From positions 1 through 8,979 of the forward strand of contig CAMGGT010000013.1 in NCBI GenBank assembly GCA_946055715.1: a stretch of 8,979 bases of DNA. Direction: 5' to 3'. This document shows positions 1 through 4,573 of this stretch, piece after piece. Both the position numbers and the translations under genes were made by a program. The DNA comes from an uncultured Clostridia bacterium. GTDB taxonomy: Bacteria > Bacillota > Clostridia > Oscillospirales > CAG-272. Below the pieces are notes generated by a model. That model made no database searches, was not told the DNA's origin, and saw nothing but the letters and a program-made list of their open reading frames with translations. Position 1 is the first letter of the stretch, and each line of letters begins with the position of its first letter.

Positions 1-15
1 GTTTTTGAGAGGGGG

Positions 16-54
16 TGTGGGGGAGGGCCTTTTTTCAAAAAGGCCTCCCCCACA
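16..54. repeat. Long extragenic hairpin downstream of the metallophosphoesterase gene
   Basis: The arms at 16-34 and 37-54 pair over 18 bp with a single bulged G, and the tip is T-rich on one side and A-rich on the other. It lies 25 bases beyond the stop codon of the minus-strand phosphoesterase gene, so it could end or stabilise that transcript. Neither side carries a clean U-tract directly after the stem, so it is not a textbook intrinsic terminator. G-rich/C-rich hairpins of this look recur between genes in some gut Clostridia (recollection, not verified here), so it may be a dispersed palindromic repeat. Confidence 0.6.
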
Positions 55-79
55 TACATCATATTCATTTTATACTCAT

Positions 80-808
80 TCATTGTGACACAAGGCAGAC
101 GGTGACCAGCTCCGGCGGGGTGCCGATGCGGGGCACGCGGACATTGTTGCACACGCCGCGGGAGACGATCAGGCGGCCGTCAAACATGCCGGCGCAATGG
201 GGCGGAAACAGACCCTGCCCCGGCACATAGAGGCCATGGCGGCCGATGGCCCACTGGCCGCCGTGGTTGTGGCCGGAGAGGATCAGGTCGAAGGCGGCGG
301 CAAGGTCGTTTGGTTTGAGGTACCGACGATAGTATTCCGGGTGGTGGCACAGCAGAATTTTATACCCCGGGCGCGCGGCAAACGTCCGCAGAAAGTCAAG
401 GTTGGGGGTGGGGTCGTCTTGATAGTAGGCGGAAGCCAGCCCGCCGATCTGCAGGTCGCCGAAGGCCATACAGCGGTCGGCCAAAAGGGGTATGCGACAT
501 TCTGCCAACACGCGCAGAACCTCGGGCGGCACCGTCTTGTCGTGGTTGCCCGGCGCATAGAAGCAGGGGGCCACCCCGGCGCAGAACCGCAGGCACTCGA
601 TGGCCCGGTCAAATGCAAAATCATCGCGCCGCGGCGGCCCCTCAAACAGATCTCCCGCCAGGCAAATGATGTCCGGCCGCTCGTCTGAGAGGGCCTCGCA
701 GACCGGGGCGGGATCGCCGTTGTGCAGGTCGGCGACAAGGGCAATGCGCCGGGGCGTGACGGGGGCGGCGACGGTATATGTCACGCGGGCAAGCGGTTTT
801 GGTTTCAT
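80..808 (-). CDS. Calcineurin-like metallophosphoesterase (YkuE/YaeI-like)
   Basis: A 242-residue protein with the full set of metallophosphoesterase motifs in order: DLH at residues 27-29, GD at 52-53, GNHD at 87-90, HHPE at 155-158 and the terminal GHNH at 179-182 followed by GGQ. These residues bind the dinuclear metal centre and place it in the calcineurin-like phosphoesterase superfamily; the SGHNHGGQ ending is typical of the YkuE/YaeI branch. The natural substrate cannot be told from sequence. Start choice: the ATG at 806-808 has AAAGGAG six bases upstream. A longer open frame reaches 922 but would begin next to the -10 element, so it is rejected. There is no signal peptide or membrane anchor, unlike many YkuE proteins, so it is probably cytoplasmic. 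It is monocistronic within the window and transcribed divergently from the peroxide operon. Confidence 0.9.
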   Translation of the reverse strand: MKPKPLARVTYTVAAPVTPRRIALVADLHNGDPAPVCEALSDERPDIICLAGDLFEGPPRRDDFAFDRAIECLRFCAGVAPCFYAPGNHDKTVPPEVLRVLAECRIPLLADRCMAFGDLQIGGLASAYYQDDPTPNLDFLRTFAARPGYKILLCHHPEYYRRYLKPNDLAAAFDLILSGHNHGGQWAIGRHGLYVPGQGLFPPHCAGMFDGRLIVSRGVCNNVRVPRIGTPPELVTVCLVSQ

Positions 809-921
809 GATGGCTCCTTTCGGTTGAGGGCAGAGGTGCGGGGGCAAAAGGGCAGAAGGGCTTTTGGCAGATCCGCCGCAGTTTTGCGTATGCGGGCGCG
901 GGGCAGTTGCCCACCAAAGCA

Positions 922-950
922 AGTATACCGCATCCGCGGCAGAAAATCAA
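922..950 (-). promoter_or_regulatory. Sigma-A promoter of the metallophosphoesterase gene
   Basis: On the minus strand the -35 is TTGATT (945-950), the spacer is 17 bp and the -10 is TATACT (922-927). It points at the phosphoesterase gene and leaves a leader of roughly 105 bases. A 10-bp direct repeat, CATCCGCGGC as read on the plus strand, lies in the spacer at 931-940 and again just upstream at 961-970. Confidence 0.7.
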
Positions 951-1001
951 GACGGATGCCCATCCGCGGCGCGTATGTCGGCCGGCAGAATGCCTCTGTC
1001 T

Positions 1002-1259
1002 TCACCTTATGCGGTTGCCACCGTTACCGCCATTTCCGCCGCTGTCGCCGTTTCTGCTGTTGCCACCATTTTCACCATTGCCGCCCTTTCCACCATAACT
1101 ACCGTTTTCACCATTGCCACCATTTCTACCGTTACCACCATTTTCACAATTGCCGCCCTTTCCACCATTACCACCGTTTTCACCCTTACCGCCCGGCTGA
1201 CTTACAGGCAAAAATTCTCTTTTGCCCGACCGCTTATTTTTGCCCGAAAGGGTTGACAT
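1002..1259 (-). CDS. Doubtful small gene: Gly-X-Asn tripeptide-repeat protein
   Basis: An 85-residue frame starting at the ATG at 1257-1259. A basic N-terminal part (about 25 residues, with SGK repeated twice) is followed by about 20 tripeptides of the form Gly-X-Asn/Lys, ending in a short NRIR tail. Across the 9-bp units most differences fall at wobble positions of the Gly (GGT/GGC) and Asn (AAC/AAT) codons, while the middle codon varies freely; that pattern looks like selection on a minus-strand protein. Against it being expressed: there is no ribosome binding site at the ATG, or at the alternative TTG at 1278-1280, and the start overlaps the -35 of the divergent perR promoter. It may be a gene remnant. 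No known family was recognised; the nearest look-alikes are glycine-rich low-complexity tails. Confidence 0.25.
   Translation of the reverse strand: MSTLSGKNKRSGKREFLPVSQPGGKGENGGNGGKGGNCENGGNGRNGGNGENGSYGGKGGNGENGGNSRNGDSGGNGGNGGNRIR
1014..1193. repeat. Minisatellite: 20 tandem 9-bp units with a 72-bp higher-order period
   Basis: From 1014 the sequence divides into 20 consecutive 9-mers with a plus-strand consensus close to NTTNCCACC. There is a second level of order: the five-unit block at 1068-1112 recurs at 1140-1184 with only two differences, an offset of 72 bp or eight units. The minus strand is correspondingly rich in GG pairs and could form two-tetrad G-quadruplexes. The array sits between two divergent promoters. 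Confidence 0.9.
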
Positions 1260-1281
1260 GCCGCGCGTAATGTGATACAAT
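1253..1281 (+). promoter_or_regulatory. Sigma-A promoter of the perR operon
   Basis: Consensus TTGACA (1253-1258), a 17-bp spacer and TACAAT (1276-1281) preceded by TG, giving an extended -10. Transcription should begin near 1288, immediately before the palindromic operator. Confidence 0.85.
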
Positions 1282-1289
1282 CAAATCAA

Positions 1290-1308
1290 ATTGATAATGA
1301 TTATCAAT
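1290..1308. promoter_or_regulatory. Fur-family operator, perfect 19-bp palindrome
   Basis: ATTGATAATGATTATCAAT is a perfect palindrome centred on G1299 and contains the 7-1-7 core TGATAATNATTATCA. It lies just after the predicted transcription start and abuts the ribosome binding site at 1309-1314, so a bound repressor would block transcription. Its position implies autoregulation by the downstream Fur-family protein. The core matches the Bacillus Fur box rather than the PerR box (TTATAATNATTATAA). Confidence 0.9.
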
Positions 1309-1318
1309 AAGGAGAAAA

Positions 1319-1705
1319 ATGGAAAGAATCACCCAACAGAAAACGGTCGTGTTGGAGGCGCTTGGGCGCATGGGACACGCAACAGCCGCACAGCTCTATG
1401 AAGAGGCGCGGCGGAGTTGCCCCGGCCTGGGAGTTGCCACGGTCTACCGTCTGCTTGCAAAGCGGGTGGCCGAGGGCAGGATGCGCCGCATCTCCTTTGT
1501 GGGAGAAGACGACCGCTATGACCTGACCATGGCACCCCACGCACATATCTGTTGCCGGCAGTGCGGGCGGGTGTTTGACTTGCCATTGCCCGACCTGCTT
1601 CCGCTGGAAGAGGAGACAAAAGCACGCGGCTTTTGCGCGGAGCTGGGCACCGTCTCCCTTTGCGGCATCTGCGCCGACTGCCGCGCCGAATGTCATCCCG
1701 AGTAA
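1319..1705 (+). CDS. perR: PerR-like peroxide-sensing repressor (Fur family)
   Basis: A 128-residue Fur-family metalloregulator. The N-terminal winged helix includes the recognition segment VATVYRLL at residues 39-46. The PerR regulatory metal ligands are all present: H20, D68, H74, H76 and D87 align at a constant offset with B. subtilis PerR H37, D85, H91, H93 and D104. The Asp at 87, where Fur normally has Glu, is the residue associated with peroxide sensitivity. Two Cys pairs, C79/C82 and C118/C121, would form the structural zinc site. The N-terminus is about 17 residues shorter than in B. subtilis PerR. AAGGAG lies five bases before the ATG. It heads an operon with rubrerythrin and rubredoxin, the usual PerR targets in clostridia, behind a palindromic operator. 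Calling it PerR rather than Fur rests on ligands and neighbours. Confidence 0.88.
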   Translation: MERITQQKTVVLEALGRMGHATAAQLYEEARRSCPGLGVATVYRLLAKRVAEGRMRRISFVGEDDRYDLTMAPHAHICCRQCGRVFDLPLPDLLPLEEETKARGFCAELGTVSLCGICADCRAECHPE

Positions 1706-1736
1706 AAATTTATATACAAAAACGGAGGAAACAATC

Positions 1737-2288
1737 ATGAAAAAATGGAAATGCACCGTCTGCGGCGAAATCGTGGAAAGCGACGTTCGCCCCGACAAAT
1801 GTCCCCTTTGCAAAGCGCCCGGCGAAAAGTTCGTTGAGCTGAAAGAAGAGGCAGAGATGACCTGGGTCACCGAGCATGAAGTGGGCGTCGCCAAGGGCGT
1901 GGACCCCGCCATCATCGAGGGCCTGCGCGCCAACTTCAACGGTGAATGCACCGAGGTGGGCATGTATCTTGCCATGGCGCGTGTTGCGTTCCGCGAGGGC
2001 TACCCCGAGATCGGCCAGTATTGGGAAAAGGCCGCCCATGAGGAAGCGGAGCATGCCGCCAAGTTCGCAGAACTGCTGGGCGAGTGCGTCAGCACCTCCA
2101 CCGAAGAGAATCTGCGCGTGCGCGTTGCCGCTGAAAACGGCGCTTGCGCCGGCAAGATGGACCTTGCCAAAATGGCCAAAGCCCAGAACCTGGATGCCAT
2201 TCACGACACCGTCCACGAAATGGCCAAGGATGAGGCCCGCCACGGCCGCGCCTTTGCCGGTTTGCTGGAAAGATATTTCGGCAAATAA
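1737..2288 (+). CDS. Reverse rubrerythrin (NADH:rubredoxin-linked peroxidase component)
   Basis: A 183-residue protein with domain order opposite to classical rubrerythrin. An N-terminal rubredoxin-like iron site (C6, C9, C22, C25) is followed from about residue 55 by a four-helix ferritin-like diiron domain. Candidate diiron ligands are E70 or E73, E103, H106, E133, E166 and H169, within HEEAEH and DEARH. Reverse rubrerythrins in clostridia reduce hydrogen peroxide and oxygen to water with electrons passed by rubredoxin, and are among the genes most strongly derepressed when PerR is lost. The start is fixed by GGAGG at 1724-1728, eight bases before the ATG; the frame is open further upstream to 1575, but that would overlap perR. 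It is 31 bases from perR and 42 bases from the rubredoxin gene. It has no signal peptide, so it is cytoplasmic. Confidence 0.93.
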   Translation: MKKWKCTVCGEIVESDVRPDKCPLCKAPGEKFVELKEEAEMTWVTEHEVGVAKGVDPAIIEGLRANFNGECTEVGMYLAMARVAFREGYPEIGQYWEKAAHEEAEHAAKFAELLGECVSTSTEENLRVRVAAENGACAGKMDLAKMAKAQNLDAIHDTVHEMAKDEARHGRAFAGLLERYFGK

Positions 2289-2330
2289 GCAAAATCGTTT
2301 GACCATCAATCATCTGAAAGGAGAACGGAC

Positions 2331-2483
2331 ATGAAATACGTATGCCCCTGTGGCTATGTGTATGACGAAGCCAAAGGCGACCCCGAGCACGGCATCGCTC
2401 CCGGCACCAAATGGGAGGATGTACCCGAGGACTTTGAGTGCCCCATCTGCGGCCTGTCCAAAGACGCCTTCGAGGCCGAATGA
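2331..2483 (+). CDS. Rubredoxin with a CxC first knuckle
   Basis: A 50-residue rubredoxin. It begins [13 protein letters not shown], continues with [20 protein letters not shown] and ends with the second knuckle CPICG at residues 37-41. It would carry electrons to the reverse rubrerythrin encoded just upstream. The Shine-Dalgarno AAAGGAG (2317-2323) lies seven bases before the ATG. Oddity: the first cysteine pair is C5-P-C7, one residue shorter than the usual C-x-x-C-G knuckle, while the second pair (C37, C40) is normal. Either the fold tolerates the shorter loop, a pattern I believe occurs in some clostridial rubredoxins, or one codon has been lost. The rest of the protein is of standard length and well conserved, arguing for a working protein. 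Confidence 0.92.
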   Translation: MKYVCPCGYVYDEAKGDPEHGIAPGTKWEDVPEDFECPICGLSKDAFEAE

Positions 2484-2500
2484 TCCCTGCCAAAAACCCG

Positions 2501-2539
2501 AACCGCCGCCCCCTCGCGGAGCGGCGGTTTTTGCTTTTT
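2501..2539 (+). terminator. Intrinsic terminator of the perR-rubrerythrin-rubredoxin operon
   Basis: A 9-bp GC-rich stem (AACCGCCGC at 2501-2509 with GCGGCGGTT at 2521-2529) and an 11-base loop, followed by a T-rich run to 2539. It lies 17 bases after the rubredoxin stop codon. Confidence 0.88.
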
Positions 2540-2589
2540 CGGAGACGGAGAGAAAATACTCCGCATGGCCGAAAAAGCGGCAGCACCGA

Positions 2590-2618
2590 TTGACAACCGT
2601 CACATTTTAGGGTATAGT
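2590..2618 (+). promoter_or_regulatory. Sigma-A promoter of the GH2-GH36 glycosidase operon
   Basis: TTGACA (2590-2595), a 17-bp spacer and TATAGT (2613-2618). The leader to the GH2 start is about 110 bases. It contains a bulged hairpin (about 2655-2683, CGGCA/TGCCG arms) and the 8-bp palindrome TGTATACA (2715-2722) next to the ribosome binding site. Neither matches an operator I recognise with confidence. Confidence 0.75.
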
Positions 2619-2734
2619 AAGGGAGAGAATACCACGGGGATACAGCTCGAAAGGCGGCAAGAAAAACAGCGCGGTTCTGCCGACCGATTGAATTGAATGC
2701 CATTGATTGTAATTTGTATACAGGAGCGGTTTTT

Positions 2735-4435
2735 ATGTACAGACAAGAACATCCCAATCCGCAATTTGAGCGCGCAAATTGGCGCAACCTCAACGGCACC
2801 TGGCAGTTTGAAATCGACGGCGGTGACAGCGGAGAAGCCCGCGGGCTTGCCCGGCCGGATGCCGTGCTGGGGCGGCGCATCGAGGTGCCCTTTTGCCCCG
2901 AAAGCAAGCTGTCGGGCATAGGTGAGCGCGACTTTATGGCCGCCGTGTGGTACAAGCGCGATTTTTCTCTCTCCGAAAAAGAGCTGGAGGGGCGCGTGGT
3001 GCTGCACTTCGGCGCGGTCGACTACCGCGCAACCGTGTGGGTCAACGGCACACAGGTTGGCACCCACAGCGGCGGCTATGCTTCCTTTTGCTTCGATATT
3101 ACCCCCTATGTGCAGGTGGGGGACAACATTCTGACGCTGCGCGCAAGGGACGACACGCGCTCCCCCCTGGTGCCCAGCGGCAAACAGTGTACGGAATATG
3201 CCTCTGCCGGCTGCTCTTATACCCGCACTACCGGCATCTGGCAAACTGTGTGGCTGGAGTTTTTGCCTTTGGTACATATTCAAAAGGTCAAGTATCTGCC
3301 CCAGCCCGAAGCGGGGGCGCTTACCCTGACCGCAGACCTGTGCGGGGCGGGGGTTTTCACGGCAGAAAGCTTTTTTGACGGAAAACCGACAGGCAGCGTG
3401 TCGGCAAGATCGGATGGGGGCACGCTGACCCTGACCCTTCATCTGACAGAGACGCACCTGTGGGAAGTGGGCAAAGGCGGGCTGTATGACCTGCGCCTGA
3501 CCTACGGAGAGGATGAGGTGCGCAGTTACTTTGGTCTGCGCTCTGTCTGCCTTGACGGATACAAATTCCGCCTCAACGGGCGCTCGGTGTTTCAACGCCT
3601 GGTGCTTGACCAGGGCTTCTATCCCGACGGTGTCTATACCGCGCCGGATGACAGCGAGCTGGAAGCCGACATTGACCGCTCCATGGCTTGCGGCTTCAAC
3701 GGTGCGCGCCTGCACCAGAAAGTGTTTGAGCCCCGCTATTTGTATCACTGCGACCGCAAAGGGTACATGGTATGGGAAGAGTTCCCCAGTTGGGGGTTGG
3801 ATGTCAGTTGTCCGGAGGTCATCTACGGGCTGTTGTCCGAATGGCTGGAAGTGATGGAACGGGATGCCAACCACCCGGCCATCGTCGTTTGGTGCCCGCT
3901 CAACGAGACATGGGATTTTCACGGACACAGGCAGTTTGACCCGATGCTGTCTCTGATGTACCAGGCGACCAAAGCGGTGGATGCCACCCGCCCCTGCATC
4001 GACACCAGCGGTGCCTATCATGTCAGCACGGATATTTTTGACCTGCACGACTATGAGCAGGATACGGCCGTATATGCCGCCAGATATGCCGACTTTTCCG
4101 AAAACGGCCGTCTGTTTGATGCGTATGCGGCGCGCCAGACCTACACGCCCGGCATGCCGGTCGTGGTCAGCGAATACGGCGGGATGTCTTGGGGGGCAGA
4201 CGCCTCGGGATGGGGATACGGCGACGCTCCCAAGACCCGCGAGGCCTTTATGCAACGCTTTGCAGGACTGACGCAGCCCCTGCTTCGCTGTGGGCGCGTG
4301 ATGGGGCTGTGCTACACTCAACTCACAAATGTCGAGCAGGAGCAGAACGGCTTGTATACCTATGACAGAAAGCCAAAATTTGATGTGGCTGTTCTGCGGG
4401 ACATCATGACCGAAAAGGCCGCCATCGAGGACTGA
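2735..4435 (+). CDS. Glycoside hydrolase family 2 enzyme, probably a beta-galactosidase-type exo-enzyme
   Basis: A 566-residue GH2 protein with the family's three domains: an N-terminal sugar-binding jelly roll (about 1-165, including WVNG and HSGGY), an Ig-like domain (about 170-265) and a TIM barrel from about 266. The acid/base is E391 in LNETWD and the nucleophile is E480 in VSEYGG. It has no signal peptide, so it acts on imported sugars. The NxKG motif by which beta-glucuronidases hold the substrate carboxylate is absent; the equivalent C-terminal stretch reads EQNG (536-539). A glucuronidase is therefore unlikely, but beta-galactosidase is only the default guess. Start choice: ATG at 2735 with AGGAG eight bases upstream; an in-frame ATG at 2693 lacks such a site. 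It is followed 138 bases later by a GH36 alpha-galactosidase, suggesting joint use of galactosides. Confidence 0.88.
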   Translation: MYRQEHPNPQFERANWRNLNGTWQFEIDGGDSGEARGLARPDAVLGRRIEVPFCPESKLSGIGERDFMAAVWYKRDFSLSEKELEGRVVLHFGAVDYRATVWVNGTQVGTHSGGYASFCFDITPYVQVGDNILTLRARDDTRSPLVPSGKQCTEYASAGCSYTRTTGIWQTVWLEFLPLVHIQKVKYLPQPEAGALTLTADLCGAGVFTAESFFDGKPTGSVSARSDGGTLTLTLHLTETHLWEVGKGGLYDLRLTYGEDEVRSYFGLRSVCLDGYKFRLNGRSVFQRLVLDQGFYPDGVYTAPDDSELEADIDRSMACGFNGARLHQKVFEPRYLYHCDRKGYMVWEEFPSWGLDVSCPEVIYGLLSEWLEVMERDANHPAIVVWCPLNETWDFHGHRQFDPMLSLMYQATKAVDATRPCIDTSGAYHVSTDIFDLHDYEQDTAVYAARYADFSENGRLFDAYAARQTYTPGMPVVVSEYGGMSWGADASGWGYGDAPKTREAFMQRFAGLTQPLLRCGRVMGLCYTQLTNVEQEQNGLYTYDRKPKFDVAVLRDIMTEKAAIED

Positions 4436-4471
4436 AACGGCAGGGGTTTTCCAATTTTTTTGGATTTTTCT

Positions 4472-4503
4472 TCTCCTGCCCCCTTCATCTGAAGGGCAGG
4501 AGA
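4472..4503 (+). other. Intergenic hairpin 1 between GH2 and GH36 genes
   Basis: Arms TCTCCTGCCC... and ...GGGCAGGAGA pair over about 13 bp with two bulged C residues, and the loop is ATCT. There is no U-tract after it, so it is not a plain terminator. T-rich sequence precedes it. It may shield the upstream mRNA end or set the expression ratio of the two glycosidases. Confidence 0.6.
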
Positions 4504-4507
4504 GCTG

Positions 4508-4540
4508 CTTGTCATGCCCGTCTGTAACGGGCATGACAGG
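4508..4540 (+). other. Intergenic hairpin 2 between GH2 and GH36 genes
   Basis: TGTCATGCCCGT (4510-4521) pairs perfectly over 12 bp with ACGGGCATGACA (4527-4538), loop CTGTA, extendable by one wobble and one C-G pair. It ends 18 bases before the GH36 ribosome binding site and has no U-tract. Its arms resemble those of the preceding hairpin (TC-TGCCC / GGGCA-GA), as though the two were related. Confidence 0.65.
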
Positions 4541-4573
4541 AAACATCATTCATTAAGCAAAGGAGCTGCAGAC

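Noticed and set aside
197..827. Plus-strand open frames within the phosphoesterase gene
   Set aside because: They overlap a gene with a complete metallophosphoesterase motif set and show no domain of their own.
1014..1193. CRISPR array
   Set aside because: Units are 9 bp, directly adjacent and degenerate, with no repeat-spacer alternation and no cas genes.
722..1270. Plus-strand open frames rich in His-Phe-His or Ile-Thr-Thr repeats
   Set aside because: They are translations of the 9-bp minisatellite in the wrong strand; substitutions do not favour synonymous changes there and no ribosome binding site is present.
1575..1736. Longer N-terminus for the rubrerythrin
   Set aside because: It would overlap the perR gene out of frame; the ATG at 1737 has a strong GGAGG and the protein then begins directly with its rubredoxin domain.
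4472..4503. Rho-independent terminator between GH2 and GH36
   Set aside because: The hairpin is strong but no U-tract follows on either strand, and no separate promoter for GH36 is visible.
2600..4549. A 649-codon open frame on the minus strand opposite the GH2 gene
   Set aside because: It is the antisense shadow of the GH2 gene, which has catalytic motifs, a ribosome binding site and a promoter; the shadow has no recognisable domain or start site.
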